62,439 nucleotides of DNA from the NCBI RefSeq assembly GCF_001434575.1, contig NZ_AZDA01000116.1, forward strand, positions 1-62,439, given 5' to 3'. Each line of letters begins with the position of its first letter. Positions within the stretch are counted from its first letter, which is position 1. Position numbers and translations under genes: made by a program. This DNA comes from Loigolactobacillus bifermentans DSM 20003. GTDB taxonomy: Bacteria > Bacillota > Bacilli > Lactobacillales > Lactobacillaceae. Below are positions 23,264 to 32,124 of the stretch, in pieces. The notes under the pieces are model-generated. The model was not told the origin of the DNA. It saw nothing but the letters and a program-made list of their open reading frames with translations, and searched no databases.

Positions 23264-24529
23264 TTAATCGCCTCCTCCAAAAACATAGGCTTGATACCGT
23301 AAAGGTGCGTGCTGTTGCGTGGGCTGGCGTTGCTTTAAGGTCACTAACCAGCCAGCAAAGAAAAGCCAGAACACCCGTGAATTATTTAAGGAAATCGAGA
23401 GAAAATAAATCAACCCAATGGCCAGCATCAGCGTTAAACTGCGGCTAAGCGGGTCTTGCCGTAACAGACCGCGGCCAAGCTGCCAAGCAAAGTAGCCAAA
23501 GAACAAGCAACTGAAGAACAGCCCCCATTCCACTGCAATTTGTAAAAAAGTGTTGTGGGCAATCACCGGTGAGGCAAAAAGACGTTCAGCCAAGGCCCCG
23601 TAGTCTGCAAAACCGATGCCAAGGCCGTTGGTTTGTGCCAGTAGCCCAACCGCGTGGGTCCAAGCCGCCGTGCGTCCGGAACCACTATTACTCAGGGGAT
23701 TATCGCTGGTAAAGAGACTGCCTAGGCGGGTAAACGATTCGTTACTTTGTGTGATCCAGCCGACCCACGTGGTGAGCTGGGTCCGACCAAGGTAAGCGCT
23801 CAGCCCCAGCACGCTGAGACTTAACACCGCCAGCACCAATGTTTGTGCCGATAGCCGCGGTAAGGCCTTGACCAAGCGATAACCGAGATAACAGACCACG
23901 ATAATGAGCAGGGCGAGAAAAGATGATTTTGAACCTGATAACAAGGTGGCAATGATCAAACAAGCGTTGCACAGCCAGCGTTGCCAGGTCTTGTTTAACC
24001 AAAGAGGGACCAACGGTAAGCTCATCAATTGGAGCCAGGAAAAATAATTTGGGTCATTCATCAGGCCGCGGTAACGATAAGCTGTAAACAGCAGCGGGAC
24101 ACTGTGGCTTAGGTTTAAACTGATCAGCACAATGCCTAACGCACCGACCACCAGGTTGGCCCCTAAAAACCATTTCAATAACGTTTGCCAACCGGCTGGC
24201 TGATTGACGGCAATGTTGTAGCCGACAAGGCCGTACAAGGCGATGGAACTGTATTTGATCACGCTAGGGAGCCACGCTAAGCTGGCACCAGGGGCAAGTT
24301 GCGGCAGGTAAAACAGGGAGACCCCGCTGCGCAATAGGAAAATCAAGCTAAAACCGATCCATAAGCCCAGTGGTAATACGATTTGGCGGTGTTTGAGATA
24401 ATAAAGCGCCAGTAACAAAATGCTGAAATCGGCAATGGAGAAATTAAAACCACCGATCACGGTGGTTTGGACCAACGTGGCCCCAGTAAAAGCCAGCAAA
24501 GCGGTTTCCAGGGTGGGTTTAGATGGCAT
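23264..24529 (-). CDS. Wzy/O-antigen-ligase-type polysaccharide polymerase
   Basis: A 421-residue membrane protein with about ten to twelve helices and a large loop before the C-terminal third. The loop region holds the ligase/polymerase mark HNTFLQIAVEWG, as in Wzy and WaaL proteins. It should join repeat units outside the membrane. ATG 24529 was chosen because GAGG lies eight bases upstream. The in-frame TTG at 24535 is too close to it. The sequence is poorly conserved, as is usual for polymerases. Confidence 0.82.
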   Translation of the reverse strand: MPSKPTLETALLAFTGATLVQTTVIGGFNFSIADFSILLLALYYLKHRQIVLPLGLWIGFSLIFLLRSGVSLFYLPQLAPGASLAWLPSVIKYSSIALYGLVGYNIAVNQPAGWQTLLKWFLGANLVVGALGIVLISLNLSHSVPLLFTAYRYRGLMNDPNYFSWLQLMSLPLVPLWLNKTWQRWLCNACLIIATLLSGSKSSFLALLIIVVCYLGYRLVKALPRLSAQTLVLAVLSLSVLGLSAYLGRTQLTTWVGWITQSNESFTRLGSLFTSDNPLSNSGSGRTAAWTHAVGLLAQTNGLGIGFADYGALAERLFASPVIAHNTFLQIAVEWGLFFSCLFFGYFAWQLGRGLLRQDPLSRSLTLMLAIGLIYFLSISLNNSRVFWLFFAGWLVTLKQRQPTQQHAPLRYQAYVFGGGD

Positions 24530-24558
24530 AAGCAAAACCTCAATTCTTTTAGCAGCCT

Positions 24559-25677
24559 TTAAGTTTCAAATACTGGTTGTGCACTCACGCGATTGTAAAT
24601 CGTTTGCAATTCCGCTTGTACTTGCGGCAAAGCAAATGGTCGTAAATGGCGTTGAACTTGCGCCGCCTGAAACGGTTGGGGCGTTTGTTGTAGCCGTTTT
24701 AACGCCTGGATCAGTTCCGTATCGGTGTGGTACAAGTAACCGTTGATGCCCGGTTTGATCAAATCGCGGTGCCCACGAATATCAGTGGCCACCACTGGCA
24801 AGTTAAGCGCCAAGGCTTCCATAATGTTAACCGGTAATCCTTCCTGTCGTGCTGAGGAAATGGCAATATCAGCGGCCTGTAAAAAAGGTTGCACGTCAGC
24901 CTGATAACCTGCGAAGATCACTTGTTCTTGCATGCCAAGTTGCGTCGCTAAATCGCGATAGGCTTCAGCAGCTGGGCCAGTACCTAACAACAATAGCTTC
25001 ATGTTCAACTTTTTAAGCGCCGGTAGCAGTCGAATCAAGCGGCCTTGATTTTTGCGGGCGCTGAGTTCAGCTGCAAAAATTAAAACCAATTCGTCAGGCG
25101 CAATGCCATAACGGGCGCGAATTTGTTGGCGCAGATTGATTTCGGCTGCAGGGGTGGCCTGAAAGCCAACGCCGTGACTGAGATGGGCGCCATCGGCTTG
25201 GCGTAGTGGCAGTTTTTGGGCTGCCGCGTAATCTTCTGCATTCATCGTGATCAGGCCATCGGTCCACCGGGCGGCTAAACGTTCCAACGGATAATACAAT
25301 AACCATTGGCGTTTTGCGGCTTGCTGGCTAAAATGGAAGCCGTGGGCGGTGTACAACATCCGCACCGGCAAGTTGCGACAGGCCAGCCGGGTAATAAAGG
25401 AGGCAATCGGCGTATGGGTGTGCACCAGTTCGTAACCCTCGCGCTGGATCAGTTGGCGGATCACGTGATAGCTGGTGATGTGCTGTGGGGTCAACGCCCG
25501 CCGTGAAAAGGGAATCGGCCAAAATTGACAGCCTGCTGCAGCCAGTTTCGGGTTTAACGGCTGATTTTCACAGCTGGCAATGGCCACCGTATGACCGGCT
25601 GCACAAAGTTGTTCAATGTGGGGGACGAGAAAGGCGTTCACCGTGCTGGTCACGGTGGTCACATACAGTATTTTCAT
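24559..25677 (-). CDS. Family 4 glycosyltransferase
   Basis: A 372-residue GT-B enzyme of the GT4 group. It has an N-terminal ILYVTTVTSTV strand, a mid-protein HTHTPIASF, and the C-terminal donor-site motif with SSARQEGLPVNIMEAL (EX7E type). It opens with ATG 25677, overlapping the stop of the aminotransferase gene as ATGA, a sign of translational coupling. The frame is open 63 codons further upstream, but only as a shadow of the aminotransferase gene. It likely adds an early sugar to the repeat unit. Confidence 0.88.
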   Translation of the reverse strand: MKILYVTTVTSTVNAFLVPHIEQLCAAGHTVAIASCENQPLNPKLAAAGCQFWPIPFSRRALTPQHITSYHVIRQLIQREGYELVHTHTPIASFITRLACRNLPVRMLYTAHGFHFSQQAAKRQWLLYYPLERLAARWTDGLITMNAEDYAAAQKLPLRQADGAHLSHGVGFQATPAAEINLRQQIRARYGIAPDELVLIFAAELSARKNQGRLIRLLPALKKLNMKLLLLGTGPAAEAYRDLATQLGMQEQVIFAGYQADVQPFLQAADIAISSARQEGLPVNIMEALALNLPVVATDIRGHRDLIKPGINGYLYHTDTELIQALKRLQQTPQPFQAAQVQRHLRPFALPQVQAELQTIYNRVSAQPVFET

Positions 25678-26816
25678 CGGACCTCGTCTCCTTTCAGTAA
25701 GCGTCGTAAGGTGTTGATCACCATTTGTTGTTGCACGTCGGTGAGGTTTGAGCCAGAGGGTAAGCACAAGCCGGTTTTGAAAAGGGCGGTGCTGACATCT
25801 TGACCTGGGGCGTGCGGGTAAAATGGGACGTTGCGGAATAATGGTTGTTGGTGTAAAGGTTGCCATAACGCGCGGGTTTCAATGCCCACTTTTTGTAAGG
25901 CAGCCATAATCTGCCAAGGGTCGTGGTGGTCCAGTGTTAAGGCGGTTAGCCAGCGGGAACCTTGACTATTTGGCAATTCTGGTTGGAAATGAACGCCAGG
26001 TAGGGCTTGTAATTGGGTCGCGTAAGTGTTGAAAATTGTGCGCCGGCGTTCAACCCGTTGATCCAAAACGTGTAGTTGTCCGCGGCCAATGCCAGCCGCC
26101 ACATTGCTCATGCGGTAGTTGTAGCCGGTGACTTCATGGTGGTAATAAGCCCGTGGTTCCTTTGCTTGGGTGGCGAGAAATAGCGCTTGTTCCCGAATGT
26201 CAGGGTTGTCTGTGATCAACGCACCGCCACCAGAAGTGGTAATCATTTTATTACCGTTAAAGGAGTGCACGCCTAGGGTGCCTAAGGTGCCGGCTTTGCG
26301 GCCACAGTAAACGGCGCCGAGTGATTCAGCCGCATCTTCAATGATCGGCACTTGGTAAGCTGCCGCTAAGGCCGTTAAAGCGTGATAATTGGCTGTTTGG
26401 CCAAATAGGTCCACCACAATAATGGCTTTTGGCAAGGTCCCCTCTTTTTCAGCTGCCGCCAAAGCACGGGCCAAAGCTTGCGGGGACATGTTCCAGGAAT
26501 CGGGTTCTGCATCGATCAAGGTGGCGTGGGCGCCGATATAACGAATCGGGTTGGCGCTGGCCACAAAGGTGAAGCTGGAACAAAAAACGTGATCGCCAGG
26601 ACGCACACCTAGGGTTAACAAGGCCAAATGGATCGCAGCGGTCCCAGAACTGGTGGCCAACGCACTGGTGGCGTCGTCATATTGCGCCAGCGCTTTTTCA
26701 AAAGCGGTGACGTTAGGGCCTAAGGTGGTGACCCAGTTGCTGGTAAGGGCTTGGTCGATATAGTGTTGCTCAAAGCCTGACAAATGCGGGGTTGAAAGTA
26801 AGATTTTAGCTTGCAT
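25674..26816 (-). CDS. DegT/DnrJ/EryC1-family nucleotide-sugar aminotransferase
   Basis: A 380-residue PLP enzyme with a NSSGTA-like ATSSGTAAIHLAL segment near 57-69. Asp and Ala of the pyridine-binding DAAESLGA are seen, and the Schiff-base lysine sits in FNGNKMITTSGGG. Relatives such as PglE and EpsN convert the 4-keto-6-deoxy product of a UDP-GlcNAc 4,6-dehydratase into a 4-amino sugar. Such a dehydratase is encoded in the same operon (28765-30588). No acetyltransferase (PglD/EpsM type) is found here, so the fate of the amino group is open. Confidence 0.9.
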   Translation of the reverse strand: MQAKILLSTPHLSGFEQHYIDQALTSNWVTTLGPNVTAFEKALAQYDDATSALATSSGTAAIHLALLTLGVRPGDHVFCSSFTFVASANPIRYIGAHATLIDAEPDSWNMSPQALARALAAAEKEGTLPKAIIVVDLFGQTANYHALTALAAAYQVPIIEDAAESLGAVYCGRKAGTLGTLGVHSFNGNKMITTSGGGALITDNPDIREQALFLATQAKEPRAYYHHEVTGYNYRMSNVAAGIGRGQLHVLDQRVERRRTIFNTYATQLQALPGVHFQPELPNSQGSRWLTALTLDHHDPWQIMAALQKVGIETRALWQPLHQQPLFRNVPFYPHAPGQDVSTALFKTGLCLPSGSNLTDVQQQMVINTLRRLLKGDEVR

Positions 26817-26828
26817 AAGGGGTACCGG

Positions 26829-26846
26829 CTAGTCGTTGCGACTAGT
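26829..26846. other. Small intergenic hairpin in the EPS operon
   Basis: CTAGTCG pairs with CGACTAG around a 3-base loop between the ATP-grasp and aminotransferase genes. No T run follows on the coding strand, so it is more likely a processing or stability element than a terminator. Confidence 0.4.
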
Positions 26847-26864
26847 TTGTCCTTTCTTTATCAA

Positions 26865-28154
26865 TTAGGTCCAGTGCATCAGCGCCTCTAAAGCCGACGT
26901 GTCAAAAACGGGGCAACCGGCCACGGCTAACACGTTTTGCCGTTCGCCAAAGGAATCATCAATGAAAATCGGGTCTGGGTACTGGCGCACCAGCGGCCCT
27001 TTGGTTTCGTTGGCGGTTAAATGGTGGATCTGTTGAAATAAATTTGGGTCAATGTGCAATTGCGCTAAGGTTTGCGTAATATCGTTGGCATGACGGGTGA
27101 CTAAAATAATGGCTTTCCCTTCATTTTGAAACTGATACAGTAAGTACATCATCAGCGGGTTCACCTGTTGCCCACGGGTAATGGTGTCGTCAAAGTCGAC
27201 CAACACCGTTTGATAGTCTAATTGTAATTGGAATTTATTGGATAACGCCCGATCAACGGTTAACGCAAATTGGTTTTGCTGAATGGTGATGGGTTCGCCG
27301 AGCCGGTCGTGCAGACTGAGCAAGGGCAAGTTAATGCCTTGGTTGCGGTATAAACACATGGTTCCGGCGACCCGGGTGGCGATTTCCATTAGGCGGTAGT
27401 CGCCAGCCTGATTTTGTTTAACTTGGAAAAACCACACGCCGCGAAAGTGCAGCAATTGATTCAGGCGTTGGGCAATTTGGGCCACTGCTGCCGGCAAAGG
27501 TTGGCTGTGCGTACTCACGGTAATGCCATTGCGTGTCCGACACCGTTCACGACAGCCGCTAAAGCGCAGCACGCCGTGGCGGTCAGTGAAACAGTCGATG
27601 GTATACTCTTTGCCAGGTAAGTATTCGCTGATCAAGTAGTCTTGGCCATCGGCAAGTTTTGCGGTTAATGCTGCCGCATCTGGAATCACTTCAGCGCCAA
27701 AGGAACCGGCGCCAATCACTGGTTTGACGAAAACCGGAAATTGCTTAACCGTCGTGGCATCGGCATAATAGCGTGGGAGAAACGGTTCTGCCGCCAGAAA
27801 ATCATAGGTGGCGCGTTTGGAGCGGGCAATGCGGGTGGTGGTCAAATCAGAACCGATCACTTCAGCTGCCAGCTCAGACGCGTGTTCGCAAAAGTACAGC
27901 GCTAAATCATCGGAACCCGGAAAAATGAAATCGATTTGGTGTTGACGTAACAGCTGATTAAAAGTAGTGAGAAAGTCGGTGTTTTCAGCTGGTCCTGCCA
28001 CATAAGAGATAAAAGGCTGGTACACCAAGCGGCCGTGTTGGCTGGTAGGCGACGCACCGCTGAGATGAACGGCTTTGTTATATTTCAACGCGTTGTTGAT
28101 CTCTAACGCGATTTCAGTATCAGCTGGGTAAACCAGCACGTTAACGTTTTTCAT
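26865..28154 (-). CDS. ATP-grasp ligase fused to a HAD-like domain
   Basis: A 429-residue two-domain protein. The first about 290 residues form a preATP-grasp plus ATP-grasp fold, with the nucleotide-binding FVKPVIGAGSFG and a metal-binding end LMEIATRVAGT. The last about 130 residues read as a HAD phosphatase-like domain: VDFDDTIT (DxD nucleophile), ILVTRH and a late FIDDSFGE. ATP-grasp enzymes join a carboxylate to an amine or thiol through an acyl phosphate. Placed among amino-sugar genes it may add an acyl or amino-acid group to the sugar. That is inference. ATG 28154 overlaps the sugar transferase gene by 14 bases. Confidence 0.78.
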   Translation of the reverse strand: MKNVNVLVYPADTEIALEINNALKYNKAVHLSGASPTSQHGRLVYQPFISYVAGPAENTDFLTTFNQLLRQHQIDFIFPGSDDLALYFCEHASELAAEVIGSDLTTTRIARSKRATYDFLAAEPFLPRYYADATTVKQFPVFVKPVIGAGSFGAEVIPDAAALTAKLADGQDYLISEYLPGKEYTIDCFTDRHGVLRFSGCRERCRTRNGITVSTHSQPLPAAVAQIAQRLNQLLHFRGVWFFQVKQNQAGDYRLMEIATRVAGTMCLYRNQGINLPLLSLHDRLGEPITIQQNQFALTVDRALSNKFQLQLDYQTVLVDFDDTITRGQQVNPLMMYLLYQFQNEGKAIILVTRHANDITQTLAQLHIDPNLFQQIHHLTANETKGPLVRQYPDPIFIDDSFGERQNVLAVAGCPVFDTSALEALMHWT

Positions 28155-28764
28155 GTTCAGATTCACTTCCTTCGAAAGGTGCCATGGTGGCATGGTCGCT
28201 GGCAGAAATATCGGACTGTTTCAAAACTTTGCGGGCTGTGGCCCATAAGATCCGGCTGTCTAAGCGCCAATTCAGCTGTTGGGCGTAAGTCAGATCGTAG
28301 TCAAACTTGGTTTCCCAATCAATGGCGTTGCGGCCTTTAACTTGGGCCAAGCCGGTTAAACCGGGACGCACTTGGTGCCGCTGAATTTGTTGGTGTGAGT
28401 AAAGTGGCAAATAATCGATCAGCAGCGGTCGTGGCCCAATGAAGCTCATATCGCCTTTTAAAATATTCAGCAGTTGTGGCACTTCATCCAGGCTGGTTCG
28501 GCGTAAAAATTGGCCAAAGGATGTCAGGCGATCGCCGTCGGGCAGCAATTGCCCATTCGCATCCCGCTGGTCCGTCATGGTGCGAAATTTATACAGTTGA
28601 AAAGGTTGGCTGTGGCGGCCAGCACGATATTGTTTGAACAAGATCGGTTTGCCTAAACGCCAGCGAACTAAAGCTGCTAAAAGGAGCCATAAAGGGGACC
28701 CTAGCAGCAATAACAAACCTGACAAGCCCACATCAAAGCTGCGTTTAAACCAGCGGGTATACAT
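28141..28764 (-). CDS. Priming undecaprenyl-phosphate sugar-1-phosphate transferase (PglC/EpsL-like)
   Basis: A 207-residue monotopic phosphoglycosyl transferase. A single N-terminal membrane segment (about 13-34) is followed by the catalytic KFRTMT region, TSLDEVPQLLNILKGDMSF with the Asp-Glu dyad, GPRPL and the RPGLTGLAQV motif. It moves a sugar phosphate from UDP onto undecaprenyl phosphate, the first step of repeat-unit assembly. Its short form matches PglC, whose substrate is a diacetamido-trideoxy sugar, in line with the dehydratase and aminotransferase beside it. The start ATG 28764 follows GAGGTGG. Confidence 0.9.
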   Translation of the reverse strand: MYTRWFKRSFDVGLSGLLLLLGSPLWLLLAALVRWRLGKPILFKQYRAGRHSQPFQLYKFRTMTDQRDANGQLLPDGDRLTSFGQFLRRTSLDEVPQLLNILKGDMSFIGPRPLLIDYLPLYSHQQIQRHQVRPGLTGLAQVKGRNAIDWETKFDYDLTYAQQLNWRLDSRILWATARKVLKQSDISASDHATMAPFEGSESEHEKR

Positions 28765-30588
28765 TTAAACCACCTCTTCCGCAAATTGCTGCTCACCGTT
28801 ATAGCGGCAAGCAAAGGCGACGATCGTTTGTTTCAGTTCATTAGCTGGAACGCCTAAGAGACTTTCTGCAAAGGTGATGATCTCGTCAATAGCCACTGGC
28901 ATGATCTGACCCAAGAAGATTTTTTCGTGGACTTGTTCTTGGGCTGTTTCAGCAGAGACCAGTAACTTTTCATGCAGCTTTTCACCTGGTCGAATCCCAC
29001 TTTCTACGATTTTAATGTGCTGTTCAGAAACGCCGGCCAGGGCGATCATTCGCTTGGCCAAATCAAGGATCTTAACCGGTTGGCCCATATCGAGGACGAA
29101 TAATTCGCCACCTTGGGCCAATTCACCGGCTTGGATCACCAACCGGCTGGCTTCGGGAATGGTCATAAAGTAGCGGGTCATGCGGAAATCTGTCACGGTA
29201 ACCGGTCCACCTTGAGCGATTTGTTCTTTAAACAGCGGCACTACACTACCGCGGCTACCTAGCACGTTGCCAAAACGCACCACCACGAATTGGGTTTGAC
29301 TGGTCCGATTTAAGTTGGTCACGATCATTTCGGCTAAGCGCTTGGTGGCGCCCATGACGTTTGGCGGGTTCACGGCCTTGTCGGTGGAGATCATCACAAA
29401 GCGTTGCACCCCAGCCTGGCTGGCGGCCCGTGCGACATTGTAAGTCCCGAAGACGTTGTTTTTCACAGCCGCATGCGGGTTATCTTCCATTAAAGGCACG
29501 TGCTTGTGTGCCGCTGCGTGGTAGACAATGTCAGGGTGGTATTTTTTAAACAATTGTTGCATCAAGGGATAGTCCTGAATGTCGGCGATCAGCGGGATGC
29601 TTTCGATTTCACTGTACTGGGCCAAATGCTTTTTGATCAGGTAAATTGAATTCTCACCATGGCCCAGTAATAAAAGACGTTTCGGTTGAAAAGCAGTGAG
29701 TTGTCGCACGATTTCGGAACCAATTGAACCGCCGGCACCGGTGATCAAAATGGTTTTCCCTTGTAGCTGCTGCTTTAACGCACTTTGGTCTAAGGTCACT
29801 TCGTCACGTTCCAACAAATCAGCAATATCCAGTGTTTGAAGGGCTAACTTTTTGGCATTGTGGTATAACGGTTCAGTGATTTTAGGCAAACGACTTAACC
29901 GCACGCCCGCCGGCTTGGTCAGGTTGACCAGCCGTTTATAGGCTTGGCCCGACAGCGTTTCGGCAATGATCACATGCTGAACTTGTAATTGTTCAATGAA
30001 GTAAGGCAGTTTGCTGGTTTTGCCGATCACCCGCACCCCTTGAATGATGGTGCGCTGTTTGTCAGGGTGGTCATCGATCAGACCAACAATTTGGACCGGG
30101 TGGGTCTCTTGTTTGTTAAGGGTGATCAATTGCTCCGCACCGGCACCTGCACCAACGATCAGTGTCCGTTCCGTGTGCGCGTGGGTCGGGATTTTAAATT
30201 GAAATTGATTGTGTTGAAACAGGCGCCACACCAGACGACTACCGAGAATAAACGTTAAGGCAAACAGATACACAAGCAATAAAAAGCGATGACTCACGGT
30301 TTGTTGAAAAATAAAGAACAACAGCAGCTTAAACAGTAACACCGCGGTACAACAGAGCCACAAGGTGGCATATTCTTGTAAGCCGCTGTAACGGACCACT
30401 TGTTGGTAAACATGGGTCTGTTGCGCCAGCAAATAATACAGGACAAGGCCCGTTAGAAAACTAATGGCATAAAAGGAAACGGGAATTTGAACGTAGTCGC
30501 TGACAAAGACGTAAGCAACCAGATTCGCCAGACCAATCAGTAACAGATCAGCCCCGCGCAAGATCAGACCTTTACGTTGACGTGTCAT
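28765..30588 (-). CDS. UDP-N-acetylglucosamine 4,6-dehydratase (PglF/CapD-like)
   Basis: A 607-residue membrane-anchored SDR enzyme. It has four N-terminal helices (about 10-110), a first Rossmann segment (LIVGAGAGAEQL) and the catalytic SDR domain with LITGAGGSIGSEI. STDKAVNPPNVMGATKR carries the family's Asp, Lys and Met-for-Tyr active site. It makes a 4-keto-6-deoxy UDP-HexNAc for the aminotransferase downstream. ATG 30588 was chosen because AGGAGG lies eight bases upstream. That ribosome binding site belongs to the structured repeat also found before dedA. Confidence 0.92.
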   Translation of the reverse strand: MTRQRKGLILRGADLLLIGLANLVAYVFVSDYVQIPVSFYAISFLTGLVLYYLLAQQTHVYQQVVRYSGLQEYATLWLCCTAVLLFKLLLFFIFQQTVSHRFLLLVYLFALTFILGSRLVWRLFQHNQFQFKIPTHAHTERTLIVGAGAGAEQLITLNKQETHPVQIVGLIDDHPDKQRTIIQGVRVIGKTSKLPYFIEQLQVQHVIIAETLSGQAYKRLVNLTKPAGVRLSRLPKITEPLYHNAKKLALQTLDIADLLERDEVTLDQSALKQQLQGKTILITGAGGSIGSEIVRQLTAFQPKRLLLLGHGENSIYLIKKHLAQYSEIESIPLIADIQDYPLMQQLFKKYHPDIVYHAAAHKHVPLMEDNPHAAVKNNVFGTYNVARAASQAGVQRFVMISTDKAVNPPNVMGATKRLAEMIVTNLNRTSQTQFVVVRFGNVLGSRGSVVPLFKEQIAQGGPVTVTDFRMTRYFMTIPEASRLVIQAGELAQGGELFVLDMGQPVKILDLAKRMIALAGVSEQHIKIVESGIRPGEKLHEKLLVSAETAQEQVHEKIFLGQIMPVAIDEIITFAESLLGVPANELKQTIVAFACRYNGEQQFAEEVV

Positions 30589-30596
30589 ATGTAGCA

Positions 30597-30729
30597 CCTC
30601 CTAAATGCTTTAATGTCTATTTTGCTGCCGCAAAATCTTATTCCGGAGGATGGCCATTCCATCGGACGAAAACCGTCACGATAGAAACATGGCCCTCCTC
30701 GCCTTAATGTCTATTTTGCTACCGCAAAC
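30597..30729 (-). repeat. BOX-like structured repeat, copy 3 plus a partial unit (EPS operon)
   Basis: On the plus strand: CCTCCTAAATG, TAATGTCTATTTTGC, GCAAAATCTTATTCCGG, AGGATGGCCATTCC, a hairpin, ATGGCCCTCC, then TAATGTCTATTTTGCTACCG starts a second unit that ends early. The module order and orientation equal those before dedA. On the minus strand it supplies the ribosome binding site of the dehydratase gene and separates it from the CpsD-like gene. Confidence 0.78.
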
Positions 30730-30765
30730 TTGCTTATTTTCTGATACCAACAAATCGCTGCTCAA

Positions 30766-31368
30766 TTACGTCAGATACACACTACCGATTACTGGGACTT
30801 GTAGTGTTTTGAGACAGTCAAGCGTGTCGGTAAGGGCGCGCTTTTTCGTGTTAGCGGCTACGGTAAGAATCACACCATCACTGCTTGGCGCGATGATTTG
30901 GGCATCTGCCGTTGTTGGCAGCGGTGGGGTGAGCAGGAGGACCAGATCGTAGTGCAACCGGAACTGTTGGATCAATTGGTCAAACTGTGGTGTGCCTAAC
31001 AGGTCGGCGGTGGGTTGTGCACTGCGGCCTGCGCCAAGTAGGGTGAGCGTTGGTTTTGGTGTAAACGTGGTGAGTTTCAGGCTGTTATGTTGGGCCAAGT
31101 AATCCGCAATGCCCACTGGATCCACTGAAAAGTAGTCTTGCAAGCGCGGTTGTTGTAATTGCAGGTCGATCAACAGTACCCGTTGCTGAATATTGGCGAG
31201 GGCCACTGCTAAATTGGCGACTAGCGGGGTGAGGTCCGCTGAAGGCGTCAGCGGGGCAAATTGGATCACCTGTCCAGGGTGAATCGCCAACAATTGGGTG
31301 CGTAACAGTCGGATTTGCCGGGCAAACGCGCCTTGTGGTTGTTTGATCATGGTTAATGTGGTTGGCAT
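30766..31368 (-). CDS. CpsD/Wzc-like protein with all nucleotide-binding motifs lost
   Basis: A 200-residue protein in the place and fold of the bacterial tyrosine kinase partner of a Wzz/CpsC protein. The alignable frame is clear: VANLAVALANIQQRVLLID, then PRLQDYF and later NTKKRALTD. Yet Walker A (normally GxGKST) reads TPSADLTP, Walker A' reads IDLQLQQP, and Walker B (normally DTPP) reads LTPP. There is no C-terminal tyrosine cluster. It should not bind or hydrolyse ATP, and may act as a scaffold for the chain-length protein. The frame is intact and starts two bases after the Wzz-like gene. Confidence 0.8.
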   Translation of the reverse strand: MPTTLTMIKQPQGAFARQIRLLRTQLLAIHPGQVIQFAPLTPSADLTPLVANLAVALANIQQRVLLIDLQLQQPRLQDYFSVDPVGIADYLAQHNSLKLTTFTPKPTLTLLGAGRSAQPTADLLGTPQFDQLIQQFRLHYDLVLLLTPPLPTTADAQIIAPSSDGVILTVAANTKKRALTDTLDCLKTLQVPVIGSVYLT

Positions 31369-31370
31369 GG

Positions 31371-32042
31371 TTAGGCTCCTTTCTGTTGGTCAGCAGGGAT
31401 TGCTAAGGTCCCCAGTACTGGCAACCCAGCGGTTTCAGCAAGATAAGTCGCGTTTTTGATACGCGTACTGCCAATGTCACGCCATAGGACCAGCAACAAA
31501 CTCAGTAATAGCCCGGCCAGCAAGCCTAAGGTGGCGGTTAGCCAACGGTTAGGGCCTTTTTTGTGAATGTTATGAGCACCTAGGGTCAAGGTTTGTAAGC
31601 CGTCGGGGTTGATCAAACGATTGATCCGATTGCGGAAAATTTTAGCGCTGGTGGTGGCTAAATGATTGGCCTTGGTTTTGGTGCCGGCAGTGGCCACCAA
31701 TGAGAAAATTTGTGAATCCTCGCTGGTACTTAAGGCCAGCTGCTGTTTTAATTGGGTTTGCGTATAGCGTTCCTGGTAGTTTTCCTGTAATTCACGCTGA
31801 ATCGGACGAATGATCACCGGCGTGTTTAAAATACTTTTGTAAGTGCCTAGCGCCTGGGTCAAGGTGGTTTTTTTGTCGGCTAGGACGCTTTCACTTACCA
31901 AAATATTGATTTCGCTGGTATATTTCGGTTGGACTAACGTAAAAGTGAGGAACACTGTTAGTCCGAAAGTGAACAAAGTGGTTAGGGTCACAAGCAACCA
32001 ATGACGTTTGATTTTTTGGAAAAAGGTTGTGAATTCAAGCAA
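31371..32042 (-). CDS. Wzz/CpsC-like chain-length determinant
   Basis: A 223-residue protein with membrane helices at about 14-37 and 168-188 and an extracytoplasmic part between them. That is the two-helix layout of the polysaccharide co-polymerase family controlling chain length. A proline-glycine-rich piece before helix 2 is present in reduced form. It starts with TTG 32042, with AAGGAGGGG six bases upstream. It is the first gene of the exopolysaccharide operon. The CpsD-like partner downstream has lost its kinase motifs, so regulation by phosphorylation is unlikely from this locus alone. Confidence 0.85.
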   Translation of the reverse strand: MLEFTTFFQKIKRHWLLVTLTTLFTFGLTVFLTFTLVQPKYTSEINILVSESVLADKKTTLTQALGTYKSILNTPVIIRPIQRELQENYQERYTQTQLKQQLALSTSEDSQIFSLVATAGTKTKANHLATTSAKIFRNRINRLINPDGLQTLTLGAHNIHKKGPNRWLTATLGLLAGLLLSLLLVLWRDIGSTRIKNATYLAETAGLPVLGTLAIPADQQKGA

Positions 32043-32090
32043 GGCGAGCCCCTCCTTTGGTAATTTGTTATTGTTATCATAATTTAATTC

Positions 32091-32104
32091 TATAAGCGTT
32101 TGCA
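32091..32104. promoter_or_regulatory. cre-like CcpA site in the EPS operon leader
   Basis: TATAAGCGTTTGCA fits the cre pattern TGWNANCGNTNNCA at all fixed positions but the second. It lies about 20 bases downstream of the -10, where CcpA binding would block elongation. Confidence 0.55.
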
Positions 32105-32124
32105 GCTGGAAACAAATTTAACGC

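Noticed and set aside
24559-25866. 435-residue form of the GT4 enzyme
   Set aside because: The first 63 residues lie within the aminotransferase gene in another frame. The true start is ATG 25677, with GAGG upstream and a coupled ATGA junction.
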